This document shows, in pieces, positions 24,823 through 32,997 of a stretch of DNA of 64,000 bases. The DNA comes from JBBROS01 sp964246015 (GTDB lineage: Bacteria; Pseudomonadota; Alphaproteobacteria; Acetobacterales; Acetobacteraceae). The stretch spans positions 27,185 through 91,184 of the forward strand of contig CAXTPG010000004.1 in assembly GCA_964246015.1 (NCBI GenBank), in the 5' to 3' direction. A program made the position numbers and the translations under genes. The notes beneath the pieces are model-generated. The model saw only the letters and a list, made by a program, of their open reading frames with translations. It made no database searches and was not told the origin of the DNA. Numbering within the stretch: position 1 is the stretch's first letter; each line of letters opens with the position of its first letter.

Positions 24823-26219
24823 CTCGCACCGAAACCGACAGCCTGGGCACGATCGACATCGAGGCCGCCCGCTACTGGGGCCCGCAGACCGAACGCGCCC
24901 GCCGCCTGTTCCGCATCGGCACGGAGCGGTTCCCCCCCGTCCTCATCCGCGCCGTCGGCCTGCAGAAACAGGCCGCCGCCGAAGCCAACCAGGCGCTGGG
25001 CGAGCTCCCCCCCGGCATCGCCGCCCCCATCGCGGCCGCGGCCGCCGAAATCGCCGCCGGCCGCCACGACGACGAGTTCCCGCTGCCCGTCTGGCAGACC
25101 GGCAGCGGCACGCAGACGAACATGAACGCCAACGAGGTCATCGCCAACCGCGCCAACGAGATGCTGGGCCACCCCCGCGGCGTCCGCACCCCCGTCCACC
25201 CCAACGACCACGTCAACCGCGGCCAGAGCAGCAACGACAGCTTCCCGACCGTCATGCACGTCGCCGCCGCCGAGACGGTCGAGCACCGCCTGAAACCCGC
25301 CCTGCGGACGCTGCACGCCAGCCTTATCGCCCGCACTGCCGAGTGGGACGGCATCGTGAAGGTCGGCCGCACCCACATGATGGACGCCGTCCCCGTCACC
25401 CTCGGCCAGGAATGCGCCGCCTGGGCGCGCCAGGTCGAGCTGGGGGTGGCACGCCTCGACGACGCCATGCCCCGCCTGCTCAGCCTGCCGCAGGGCGGCA
25501 CCGCCGTCGGCACCGGCCTCAACCGCCACCCCCGCTTCGACGTTGTGTTCTGCGCGCGCATCGCCACCCTGACCGGCCTGCCCTTCACCCCCAACCCCAA
25601 CAAGTTCGAGGGCATGGGCGCCCACGACGCCTTCGTCGAGCTGTCGGGCGTCCTCAACGTCATCGCCACCGCCCTCAACAAGCTCGGCAACGACGTCCGC
25701 CTGCTCGGCTCCGGCCCCCGCTCCGGACTGTCGGAACTGATCATCCCCGCCGACGGCCTCAGCTCCTCCATCATGCCCGGCAAGACCAACCCCACCCAGA
25801 GCGAGGCCCTGACGATGGTCTGCGCCCAGGTCATGGGCAACCACGTCGCCATCACCATCGGCGCCGCACAAAGCTTCCTGGAACTGAACGTCTTCAAGCC
25901 GCTGATCATCCACAACACGCTGCAATCCGCGACGCTCCTGGCCGACGCCGCCGAAAGCTTCGCCGCCAACATGGTCGACAAGCTGGAACCCAACCGCCCC
26001 CGCATCGCCGACAACCTGGCCCGCGGCCTGATGCTCGTCACCGCCCTCAACCCCCATATCGGCTACGACAAGGCCGTCGCCATCGGCAAGCTGGCCCTGC
26101 ACGACGACATCACCCTGCGCGACGCCGCGATGAAGCTGGGCCACGTCACCGGCGAGGATTTCGACCGCTGGGTCGTCCCCGCCGACATGACCAGCCCCGG
26201 CGCGACGCTCGGGGATTGA
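24819..26219 (+). CDS. fumC: Fumarate hydratase class II
   Basis: 466 residues, normal for the iron-free class II fumarase of the TCA cycle. Signature GLSSSIMPGKTNPTQSEAL matches the fumarase/aspartase fingerprint; WQTGSGTQTNMNANEVIANRA and HVNRGQSSNDSFPTVMH are the first two conserved regions, and VGRTHMMDAVPVTLGQE the third. The ATGA overlap with queG indicates translational coupling of otherwise unrelated functions. Confidence 0.96.
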   Translation: MTRTETDSLGTIDIEAARYWGPQTERARRLFRIGTERFPPVLIRAVGLQKQAAAEANQALGELPPGIAAPIAAAAAEIAAGRHDDEFPLPVWQTGSGTQTNMNANEVIANRANEMLGHPRGVRTPVHPNDHVNRGQSSNDSFPTVMHVAAAETVEHRLKPALRTLHASLIARTAEWDGIVKVGRTHMMDAVPVTLGQECAAWARQVELGVARLDDAMPRLLSLPQGGTAVGTGLNRHPRFDVVFCARIATLTGLPFTPNPNKFEGMGAHDAFVELSGVLNVIATALNKLGNDVRLLGSGPRSGLSELIIPADGLSSSIMPGKTNPTQSEALTMVCAQVMGNHVAITIGAAQSFLELNVFKPLIIHNTLQSATLLADAAESFAANMVDKLEPNRPRIADNLARGLMLVTALNPHIGYDKAVAIGKLALHDDITLRDAAMKLGHVTGEDFDRWVVPADMTSPGATLGD

Positions 26220-26270
26220 TTGATGGCCAGGGGCCACTCAAAAGCCATGTTCCGCTCGGACGCTCCCGCC

Positions 26271-27281
26271 ATGCGCATCCTCCTGATCCTGCTGTTGTTC
26301 GCCCTTCCCGCCCGCGCCCAGTCCTGGCTGGCGGAAAGCGCCCAGACCATCCCCAGCACCGACACGCCCTGGGGCGGGATCGCGCTCGACCAGGACGGGA
26401 GCCGCCTGTTCATCGCCCGCCAGGCCGACGGCCTGCTCGTCTGGAACACGAAGACGCGCGAGGCCCGCACCGTCGCCGACAGCAAGGGCGTGACCACCAT
26501 CGTGCTGGTCCCCGCCGCCGCCCGCGCCTACGCGGTCACGATCGAGGGCGCGCTGCTCACCATCGACATGGCCAGCCTCAAGCTGCTCGACCGCACCGAC
26601 CTCGGCGCCGGCGACATCGCCCACGCCATCCTCGACCCCGGCCAGAACCGCGTCCACCTCGTCACCGGCCCCCGCCCCGAGAAATCCACCTGGATCACCG
26701 TCGACGCCGCCACCGGCCAGGTGCTGACCCGCACCGAGTTCAACAGCCGCGCCATGGCCATGCCCGCCATCGGCCCCGACGGCGAGATCTTCGCCCCCAT
26801 GCGCGACCGCGCCCTGCTCCAGCAACTGGACCCCAAGGACCTGTCCGTCCACAAGACGTGGCGCCTCGGCGAGTGCCAGCAGCCCGCCGCCACCCTCTGG
26901 GACCGCACCGCCAAACGCGTCCTCATCGCCTGCCGCGGCGAAAAGCCCGTCTTCGTGGCACTCGACCCGGCCGCCGGCATCGTCGCCACCATCCCCATCG
27001 GCCGGGGCGCCGACGGCATCGCCTTCGACCCCGTCCGCCGCCTGGTCGTCATCGCCAACGGCGTCGACGGCACGCTGAGCGTCATCCGCCAGGACGGCCC
27101 CAACGACTACGCCGCCACCGAAACCACCACCACCCGCCCCGGCGCCCGCGTGCTCGCCATGGACGACGCCACGCGCCGCCTGTTCACCGTCGCCGCGACC
27201 ACGACGCAGCCGGCGGGCGAAGGCAAGCCGCCGCAACACCACCCCGACAGCTTCACGATCATCACCTACCGCGCCCCCTGA
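26271..27281 (+). CDS. Secreted YncE-like beta-propeller protein
   Basis: 336 residues with the signal peptide MRILLILLLFALPARAQS. The rest is a series of about 40-residue repeats of the seven-bladed propeller type (GGIALDQDGSRLFIARQADGLLVWN, ... GADGIAFDPVRRLVVIANGVDGTLSVI), as in YncE/NHL-like surface-exposed proteins. There are no catalytic motifs, and such proteins often bind partners in the periplasm. The ATG at 26271 fits the signal peptide; in-frame ATGs at 26220/26223 would put a charged leader in front of it. Confidence 0.75.
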   Translation: MRILLILLLFALPARAQSWLAESAQTIPSTDTPWGGIALDQDGSRLFIARQADGLLVWNTKTREARTVADSKGVTTIVLVPAAARAYAVTIEGALLTIDMASLKLLDRTDLGAGDIAHAILDPGQNRVHLVTGPRPEKSTWITVDAATGQVLTRTEFNSRAMAMPAIGPDGEIFAPMRDRALLQQLDPKDLSVHKTWRLGECQQPAATLWDRTAKRVLIACRGEKPVFVALDPAAGIVATIPIGRGADGIAFDPVRRLVVIANGVDGTLSVIRQDGPNDYAATETTTTRPGARVLAMDDATRRLFTVAATTTQPAGEGKPPQHHPDSFTIITYRAP

Positions 27282-27293
27282 CCCGCCCCCCCC

Positions 27294-27518
27294 GTGAGCG
27301 GCCTCGTCAAGCGCAGCGTCACCCTCTCGGGCCACCGCACCAGCATCGCCCTGGAACCCGAGTTCTGGGCCGCGCTGGAACGCCTCGCCGCACGCCGCGC
27401 GACCCCCCTGGCCGCAATGATCGCCGCGATAGACGCCAGCCGCGCCCCGTCCCAGCCCCTGACCTCCCGCCTGAGGGTCGAGGCGCTGGAGGACCGTGCC
27501 AGCGGCACGGACCCGTGA
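27294..27518 (+). CDS. Ribbon-helix-helix protein
   Basis: 74 residues starting at GTG. The segment LVKRSVTLSGHRTSIALEPEFWAALERLAARRATPLAAMIAAID matches the ribbon-helix-helix (RHH_4-type) group: a beta strand RSVTL, a second short strand RTSIALE and two helices. Members are small DNA-binding or toxin-antitoxin-like proteins, but no toxin gene is adjacent. It lies 12 bp after the propeller gene and may be co-transcribed. Confidence 0.7.
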   Translation: MSGLVKRSVTLSGHRTSIALEPEFWAALERLAARRATPLAAMIAAIDASRAPSQPLTSRLRVEALEDRASGTDP

Positions 27519-27590
27519 CTCCCGCTTCCGTCGGGTAACGCGACGATCGGCGCCCGCCGTCGCATCCGCGCTCCGGGCACACCCATGTAG

Positions 27591-27608
27591 GTACTTTCCG
27601 ACCCTGCC
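27591..27608 (+). promoter_or_regulatory. 18-bp motif upstream of the Crp/Fnr gene
   Basis: GTACTTTCCGACCCTGCC lies 125 bp before the Crp/Fnr ATG. The same 18 bp with one change (GTAGTTTCCGACCCTGCC) is at 52294-52311 on the minus strand, just upstream of the DUF1269-like gene, and its first 11 bases recur at 42871-42881 (minus) upstream of tadG. It is a candidate operator or alternative sigma-factor promoter. No protein can be named for it. Confidence 0.5.
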
Positions 27609-27732
27609 CCCGCACGGCGCTCCTCCCCTACTGTCGCAACCTGGGTCATCCGGCTGGATCGACTGGCGCGCCTCGGCCGCCGGCGGCCTTCGCGACGGTT
27701 TCGCCTCGATCGGTTCGCAGCAAGGAGTGCCC

Positions 27733-28422
27733 ATGCCTTCGTATGCCAGGACCGCGGAGCGAACCCTTGATATCCCAGTCGTCGATCAATGGCCCCGCAT
27801 GGCGCCGAGCGCGCTCGACCAGCTCGACCCGCTTGCATGCACCGTCACCGTCCGCAGCGCGCAGCAGATCTATCGCCATGACGACCGCACGGAGTTCTGC
27901 TGGACGATCCTGACCGGATGCGCGCGACTGGTCAGGTTCATGGAGGACGGCCGCCGCCAGGTGGCCAAGTTCATGTGGCCGGGCGACCTGGTCGGCATCG
28001 ACGACGTCGGCACCTACAACGCCGACGCGGAGGCCGTCACCGACATGATCCTGCGCCGCTACCCCCGCTCGGCCGTCGAGGCCACGGCCCGGTCCAACGC
28101 GGCGTTGGCGCTGCAACTGCGGTTGAAGACGCTCACCAATCTCCAACGGGCCGATCAGCACATCATCCTGCTGGGCCGCAAGACCGCGGTCGAGAAGATC
28201 GCCTCGTTCCTGCTGGACCTGGACCGCCGCTCGTTGGCCGCCGATTGCGGCTTCGTGGAGCTGCCGATGGACAGGACGGATATCGCCGATCACCTCTGCT
28301 TGTCGATCGAGACGGTATGCCGCTGCCTCGCGATGATGCACCGCTCGGGCATCCTGAAGAGTCTCCGGTCCGGGATAGTATTGCTCGACCGCACCATGCT
28401 CGTGGAGCTCGCCCGCGAGTAA
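27733..28422 (+). CDS. Crp/Fnr-family transcriptional regulator
   Basis: 229 residues: an N-terminal cyclic-nucleotide-binding-like beta-barrel (ILTGCARLVRFMEDGRRQVAKFMWPGDLVGID), a long dimer helix and a C-terminal winged helix-turn-helix (MDRTDIADHLCLSIETVCRCLAMMHRSGIL). The recognition helix keeps the E..x.R pattern of FNR/FixK proteins (ETVCR), which predicts binding to TTGAT-N4-ATCAA-like sites. The N-terminal Cys cluster of true oxygen-sensing FNR is absent; the cysteines are scattered. AAGGAG lies 7 bp before the ATG. It sits directly upstream of the first Flp pilin gene, so it may control the pilus locus. Confidence 0.85.
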   Translation: MPSYARTAERTLDIPVVDQWPRMAPSALDQLDPLACTVTVRSAQQIYRHDDRTEFCWTILTGCARLVRFMEDGRRQVAKFMWPGDLVGIDDVGTYNADAEAVTDMILRRYPRSAVEATARSNAALALQLRLKTLTNLQRADQHIILLGRKTAVEKIASFLLDLDRRSLAADCGFVELPMDRTDIADHLCLSIETVCRCLAMMHRSGILKSLRSGIVLLDRTMLVELARE

Positions 28423-28459
28423 CGGACGGCCGCCTGTCAATCAGTGGAGGGAAACGAAA

Positions 28460-28636
28460 ATGTATCGGGCGTGGGTCAAACGACAACTCAGCCTCGCCAC
28501 AACGTCGGAATCGGGCGTGACCGCGATCGAATACGGCCTCATCGCGGCGCTGGTGGCCGTGGCGATCGTCACCGCCCTCACGCTTGTGGGCACGAACATG
28601 ACGACGATGTTCGATTTCGTGTCGGCGCGACTGTAG
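28460..28636 (+). CDS. flp: Flp/Fap-type pilin (copy 1)
   Basis: 58-residue type IVb prepilin. The leader before the cleavage site is MYRAWVKRQLSLATTSESG, and the mature N-terminus VTAIEYGLIAALVAVAIV holds the conserved Glu-Tyr pair and hydrophobic helix. A GGAGGG lies about 8 bp upstream of the ATG. The second copy at 32100 shares the segment TAIEYGLIAALVAVAIVTA exactly. It is probably the major or an alternate pilus subunit, processed by the CpaA/TadV peptidase. Confidence 0.92.
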   Translation: MYRAWVKRQLSLATTSESGVTAIEYGLIAALVAVAIVTALTLVGTNMTTMFDFVSARL

Positions 28637-28652
28637 GGGGCTGCCGGGCCGC

Positions 28653-29891
28653 GTGGGCATCGCGATGGGCCGCGTGACGTCGTCCCTGCGCGAAGCCGAG
28701 TGGATCACGCACCGGACCGTCGTCGCATGGGGACGCGTGCTTCTGCTGGAGGAAGGGCTGCTGCTGCTGTTCCTCGCCTTGTGGCAGCACGGGGTGTGGC
28801 ACCAGGTCGCACAGCCCGCCACCAGCGACTTCGTCAGCTTCTACGCCGCCGGGCAGTTGGCCCTGGCCGGCACGCCGGCGCTGGCCTACGACCAGGCGGC
28901 GCACGCGCTGGCGGAGCAGCTCGCGTTGGGCCGGGCGGAGCCGCTGGGCGAGGGCTACCAGTACTTCTTCTATCCGCCGGTCTTCCTGTTCGTCTGCGCC
29001 GGCCTTGCCATGCTCCCCTACGTCGTGGCCAACGCGGGCTTCCAGGTGCTGACGATCGCCCTGTTCCTCGCCGCGATGCGCGGGGTCTTGCAGGAGCGTG
29101 GCTGGGCCTGGGTCGCGCCGGTCCTCGCCTTTCCCGCCGCGGTGTGGACGGTCGGCGTGGGGCAGAACGCGTTCCTGACCGCCGCGCTGTTCGGCGGCTT
29201 CACCCTCATGCTCGACCGCCGGCCGCTGACGGCCGGGGTGCTGCTCGGCCTGCTGTGCTACAAGCCGCATTTCGGCCTGCTGGCGCCGTTCGCGCTGGTG
29301 GCCGGGCGGCGCCGGGCCGCCTTCGCCGCCGCCGCCGCGACCGTCTCGGCGCTGGTCGGCCTTTCGGTCCTGACGTTCGGCTGGGGCACGTGGCAGGCCT
29401 ACCTCGCGGCGGTCGTCGCCAGCGCGGACGTCTACGCATCGGGGCGGATCGACTTTGCCGGGATGGTCACGGTGTTCGGGGGCGCGCGCCTGCTGGGCCT
29501 GTCGGCGGCCTGCGCGATGGCGATCCAGGCGGCCTTCGCGTTCGTCATGGCCGGCCTGGTCCTGCTGGTCTGGCGGCGCGGGCCCGCTGGCCCGGCGCAC
29601 GCCGCGGCACTGGTCGCCGCAACGCTGCTCGCGGCGCCGATGGCCCTGCTGTACGACGACCTGCTGCTCGTCGTCGCCATGGGCTGGCTGGCGCGCGCCG
29701 GGCGCAAGGACGGTTTCCTGCCGTGGGAGAAGCTCGCGCTCGTCTGTCTCTATCCCATGGCCCTGCTGACCTGGACGATCGGCACCGCCTGGCACATCCC
29801 GCTCGGCCCGGTGCTCAGCGCCATCGTGCTTTCGCTGGCCCTGCGCCGTCTGTGGCGCCCGCCCGCCCGGCCGGCGTGCGGCGCGACATGA
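28653..29891 (+). CDS. GT87/DUF2029-type polytopic membrane protein (copy A)
   Basis: 412 residues with about 10 helices, of the DUF2029/glycosyltransferase family 87 type (mannosyltransferase-like, GT-C fold). Typical features: TSDFVSFYAAGQLALAG after TM1 (an acidic residue in the first loop), YQYFFYPPVFLFVCAGLAMLPY, and VGQNAFLTAALFGGF ... LLCYKPHFGLLAPFALVAGR. The start is ambiguous (GTG or ATG at 28653-28665). The 3' end overlaps the convergent paralogue at 29815 by 77 bp. Its place between flp and tadD suggests a role in pilin or surface glycan modification (inference). Confidence 0.8.
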   Translation: MGIAMGRVTSSLREAEWITHRTVVAWGRVLLLEEGLLLLFLALWQHGVWHQVAQPATSDFVSFYAAGQLALAGTPALAYDQAAHALAEQLALGRAEPLGEGYQYFFYPPVFLFVCAGLAMLPYVVANAGFQVLTIALFLAAMRGVLQERGWAWVAPVLAFPAAVWTVGVGQNAFLTAALFGGFTLMLDRRPLTAGVLLGLLCYKPHFGLLAPFALVAGRRRAAFAAAAATVSALVGLSVLTFGWGTWQAYLAAVVASADVYASGRIDFAGMVTVFGGARLLGLSAACAMAIQAAFAFVMAGLVLLVWRRGPAGPAHAAALVAATLLAAPMALLYDDLLLVVAMGWLARAGRKDGFLPWEKLALVCLYPMALLTWTIGTAWHIPLGPVLSAIVLSLALRRLWRPPARPACGAT

Positions 29892-31044
29892 TGGCCGCCA
29901 GCACGGCGCACAGCACGAGCGGCGTGACGACGCCCAGCGGCACGACGCGCGGCGGGTTCAACAGCTCGATCCCCGCCGCGACGATGATCAGCAGCAGCTC
30001 GCCGCGCCGGAACCCCTCGGTCAGCGCCCGGCACGACAACAGCACCAGCGCGGCCGTGACCATGACCGCATCGTAGTTCGCGACATGCGGCGCGGCCAGG
30101 ATCGTGGCGACCAGCAGCAGAGCCAGCCGCAGATCGGGCGTCAGTGCCGCCGTCCGGAACGCCCGCCACACCAGGCCGGCGCAGCACAGGCTCGCGCCCG
30201 TCTGCAGCACCCCCGCGGCGGCAGCGGAGCCCCCGAGCAGGACGGAAACCGCATAGATGCTCTGCCCGCTCAGCCGGCCCACGTCGACCCACTCCTGATA
30301 CTGCGGGCTGGGCCGCAGCATCAACGTGAGCCATGCGAGCCAGGGAGCCGGACCGAACGCCGCCAACGACACCAGCCCGAGGACGGCGGCGGTCGCGAGG
30401 CAGCAGCCCAGCACCGTCCACTCCCGCGCCGCGATCAGCGCGACCGGCACAAGCAGCCAGAGCTGCGGCTTGACCGTCAGCGACCCGAGCAGGATGCCGG
30501 CCAGCACCGGCGCGCGGCCCATCCAGCCGAAGCCGCCCACCATCAGCGCGGTGGTCAGGAAGCTGTTCTGGCCCACCGCCAGGGTGAAGGCGGTGGCGGG
30601 CGACAGCAGCAGCGCCGCAACGCACAACCGGCGTTGGTCGCCACGATGCAGAAGACAGCCCATCGCCCCGTTCAGCGCCGCGAACGTTCCCCCCATGAAC
30701 CCGGCGTACGCGAGCGGAAACGGCAACCAGCCCAGCGGTGCCACCAGCAGCAGGGTGGTGGGCGGATACATCCAGGGATGCAGGTCCAGCGGCTGGGTCA
30801 ACCAGGCCCCGAACCGGTCGTTCAACTGCGCCGTGAAGGCGGCGCCGTCGGCGAGCAGCGCCAGATCGCCGTCGATCACGTCGCGGGCGGCGTTGTAGAA
30901 CACCATGAAATCCTGCGCCGGCGACCGATGGAACAGGCTGCCGTACAGGACCGCGCCCGGCATCGCCAGCAGCGCGCCGCAGCCGGCCAACAGGATCAGG
31001 TCGATCCGCTGGCGGCTGGTGTAGGCGATGGCCCTACCCCGCAA
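29815..31044 (-). CDS. GT87/DUF2029-type polytopic membrane protein (copy B)
   Basis: 409 residues with about 10 helices and the same family layout as the gene it faces: PAQDFMVFYNAARDVIDGD in the first loop, LHPWMYPPTTLLLVAPLGWLPF, then AVGQNSFLTTALMVGGFGWMG and GSLTVKPQLWLLVPVALIAAREW. It runs opposite to copy A and overlaps it at the 3' end. The start codon is 25 bp downstream of the tadD-like stop, so tadD and this gene may form a minus-strand unit. Confidence 0.8.
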   Translation of the reverse strand: MRGRAIAYTSRQRIDLILLAGCGALLAMPGAVLYGSLFHRSPAQDFMVFYNAARDVIDGDLALLADGAAFTAQLNDRFGAWLTQPLDLHPWMYPPTTLLLVAPLGWLPFPLAYAGFMGGTFAALNGAMGCLLHRGDQRRLCVAALLLSPATAFTLAVGQNSFLTTALMVGGFGWMGRAPVLAGILLGSLTVKPQLWLLVPVALIAAREWTVLGCCLATAAVLGLVSLAAFGPAPWLAWLTLMLRPSPQYQEWVDVGRLSGQSIYAVSVLLGGSAAAAGVLQTGASLCCAGLVWRAFRTAALTPDLRLALLLVATILAAPHVANYDAVMVTAALVLLSCRALTEGFRRGELLLIIVAAGIELLNPPRVVPLGVVTPLVLCAVLAAIMSRRTPAGRAGATDGAGPAKARWR

Positions 31045-31068
31045 CGATGACCCGCAGCCAGCCGCCGG

Positions 31069-31887
31069 TCATGGGGTTTGACCCCGGACCGCTTCCAGGA
31101 AGGCCAGGTTGGACAGGGTCGCGTCCTCGTCCAGATCGATCCGGCTCAACGCCGCGGCCTGGGTCTGGTCGCCCATCAGGGCATAGATCAGCGCCATGTT
31201 CTCCCGCACCCGCGGCGTCGCGGCCGAGGACCGCACGAGCGGCGCGATGAGCGCGATCGCCTCGTCGAAGCGCTTCACGAGGGCGAGCGAGAGGGCCAGG
31301 TTGTTGCGCGCGGGAACGTCGCGGGGCGTGATCCGCAGCACGCTGCGGTAGCAGGTCTGCGCCTCGGCATGCCGGCCCAGGGAATCGAGCGCCACGCCGC
31401 GGTTGATCTGCACCCGCGGGTCGTCGGGCGCCAGGGCCTGGGCCGCATCGGCATACGCCAGCGCCTCCGCCGGCTGACCGAGGATGACCGTCGCGCGCAT
31501 CAGACCGAGCAGCGCGCCCAGGCGCGCGGCCACGCGCACGGCCGGCGCGCTGCCGACCTTGCTGTAGGCGTCGATCGCATCGTCGGGAAACCCGGCCTCC
31601 AGCTGGACGTCGCCGAATTCCACCAGGGTCTCCGGCGTCACCGACCGGCTGGCGGCGGCCGTCCGGTAGATCTGGATCGCGGCGCCCAGGTCGCCCGCCT
31701 GCCGGGTCGCCCGGGCCATCCGCAGCGGCGCGCCCTCCGCGTCGGAGTGGACGGGACGCCGGGCTTCGGCCTGGAACGACGGATAGACCGGCAACGTCGG
31801 ACCCGAGCACGCCATGAGCGGAACGAGCGCGAGGAGGAGCACCAGGCAGGCCGACGATCTCGCACGGCGTGACACCTCGCCAACCAT
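31069..31887 (-). CDS. tadD: TadD-like TPR lipoprotein
   Basis: 272 residues. The signal peptide with lipobox (LVLLLALVPLMACSG) is followed by several tetratricopeptide-like repeats: GDLGAAIQIYRTAAASRS, AYADAAQALAPDDPRVQINRGVALDSLGRHAEAQTCYRSVL and ARNNLALSLALVKRFDEAIALI. TadD is an outer-membrane-associated pilotin-like protein of Tad systems that helps the secretin or pilus assembly. The start at 31887 (MVGEVSRRAR) fits a signal peptide better than the upstream 31944. Confidence 0.85.
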   Translation of the reverse strand: MVGEVSRRARSSACLVLLLALVPLMACSGPTLPVYPSFQAEARRPVHSDAEGAPLRMARATRQAGDLGAAIQIYRTAAASRSVTPETLVEFGDVQLEAGFPDDAIDAYSKVGSAPAVRVAARLGALLGLMRATVILGQPAEALAYADAAQALAPDDPRVQINRGVALDSLGRHAEAQTCYRSVLRITPRDVPARNNLALSLALVKRFDEAIALIAPLVRSSAATPRVRENMALIYALMGDQTQAAALSRIDLDEDATLSNLAFLEAVRGQTP

Positions 31888-31943
31888 CAGGGCCGCTCCG
31901 CTCCATCCCGTCGGAATTTGAAATGGACACACATCCCGAGTCA

Positions 31944-31957
31944 TTGACGCGGATCAA
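31944..31957. promoter_or_regulatory. FNR/FixK-like palindromic box
   Basis: TTGAC-GCGG-ATCAA differs from the FNR/FixK consensus TTGAT-N4-ATCAA by one base and fits the alphaproteobacterial form TTGAY-N4-RTCAA. It lies in the divergent gap between tadD (57 bp away) and the second Flp pilin gene (143 bp before its ATG). The Crp/Fnr regulator at 27733 has the matching recognition helix, so it is a plausible binder. Not tested. Confidence 0.6.
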
Positions 31958-32099
31958 TGACGGCGGCGCTTCGCAGGGGGAATGTTGCGGTCATGGCTGC
32001 TCCAGCCAGCACCGGGCAGCCAGCACCGACAAGCCATTGGGGCGGGCGGCCGAGACGCCGCAGGCTTCCGATCACCAACAGTCGAAGGATTCACGCGCC

Positions 32100-32276
32100 A
32101 TGCATCGTTTCTTGTCCAATTTCCTCACGAGCCGCCCGTTGAAGTCCGAAGCAGGCGTCACGGCAATCGAATACGGGCTGATCGCCGCTCTGGTGGCCGT
32201 CGCCATCGTGACGGCGATCACCCTGGTCGGCACCAACCTCGGCCTTCTCTTCACGAGCGTCGCTGGCAAGATCTAG
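32100..32276 (+). CDS. flp: Flp/Fap-type pilin (copy 2)
   Basis: 58 residues: leader MHRFLSNFLTSRPLKSEAG, then VTAIEYGLIAALVAVAIVTAITLVGTNLGLLFTS. It is the same length as copy 1 and identical to it over the central helix. It lies 82 bp before the prepilin peptidase gene at the head of the main Tad operon, so it is the best candidate for the major pilin. The gap upstream holds an FNR-like box. Confidence 0.93.
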   Translation: MHRFLSNFLTSRPLKSEAGVTAIEYGLIAALVAVAIVTAITLVGTNLGLLFTSVAGKI

Positions 32277-32358
32277 CGCGGTTGCGAGCAGCGGCGGCCA
32301 TCGCCTGCCCATCGGCACGGCGGATGCGGGACGGCAGCGGGGACAGGGCAGGGCAGAG

Positions 32359-32922
32359 ATGGTCCGGGACATGATCGCATGGAGTCTCGGCGGGGCGATC
32401 CTGGTCTGCCTCGTCGCTTCCCTTGCGACGGACCTCGCGAGCCGGATCATCCCCAACCGCCTCGTGCTTCTGGTGCTGTGCTTCGGCGTGGCGCTGCGGT
32501 CGATGGCCGGGGCCGGGCCGTTGCTGGTCAGCGTCGCGATGGCGGCGCTCGTGCTCGTCGTGCTCGGCATCGTCGCGTCCCATGACCTCATGGGGTGGGG
32601 CGACGTGAAGCTGATCGCCGCCGCGACGTTCGCCGTCGCGGCCGACCGCGTGCTGCCGCTGATGCTGCACATCGCCTTGGCCGGCGGCGTCCTGGCCGTG
32701 CTCTACCTGGCGCTGCGGTTCGGCTTGCGGCGCCGCTCCCGGCTGCCGCCCCGCGCGTCCGCGTCCCGCACCTCCTCCGATGCCGCAGGGGCCACGGCGT
32801 TCGGCCGCATGGCCCGGCGGGAAGGGTCGCGCATCCTGGCCGACGAGCCGATGCCCTACGCGTTCGCGGTGTTCGGCGGCACCGCGTTCGGCCTGGTCGG
32901 CGAACTGGTCGCAATCCGATGA
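32359..32922 (+). CDS. cpaA: Prepilin peptidase (A24, TadV/CpaA)
   Basis: 187-residue membrane aspartyl protease that cleaves Flp prepilins. Both catalytic Asp residues are visible: SLATDLASRIIPNRL near residue 25 and GWGDVKLIAAATF (GxGD) near residue 80. There are about five helices. A basic loop of roughly 40 residues (RRRSRLPPRASASRTSS) before the last helix is longer than in many homologues. Confidence 0.92.
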   Translation: MVRDMIAWSLGGAILVCLVASLATDLASRIIPNRLVLLVLCFGVALRSMAGAGPLLVSVAMAALVLVVLGIVASHDLMGWGDVKLIAAATFAVAADRVLPLMLHIALAGGVLAVLYLALRFGLRRRSRLPPRASASRTSSDAAGATAFGRMARREGSRILADEPMPYAFAVFGGTAFGLVGELVAIR

Positions 32923-32997
32923 GACCGACCCCGGAACGCCCCGGCGCCACCTGGCCGGGGCAATGGCCGCCCGGGCCGAACCCTGTCTCGTAAGCTC

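Noticed and set aside
28441..28636. Toxin-antitoxin pair or IS remnant near the small pilin gene
   Set aside because: The 58-residue product matches Flp pilins clearly, and there are no terminal inverted repeats or transposase fragments.
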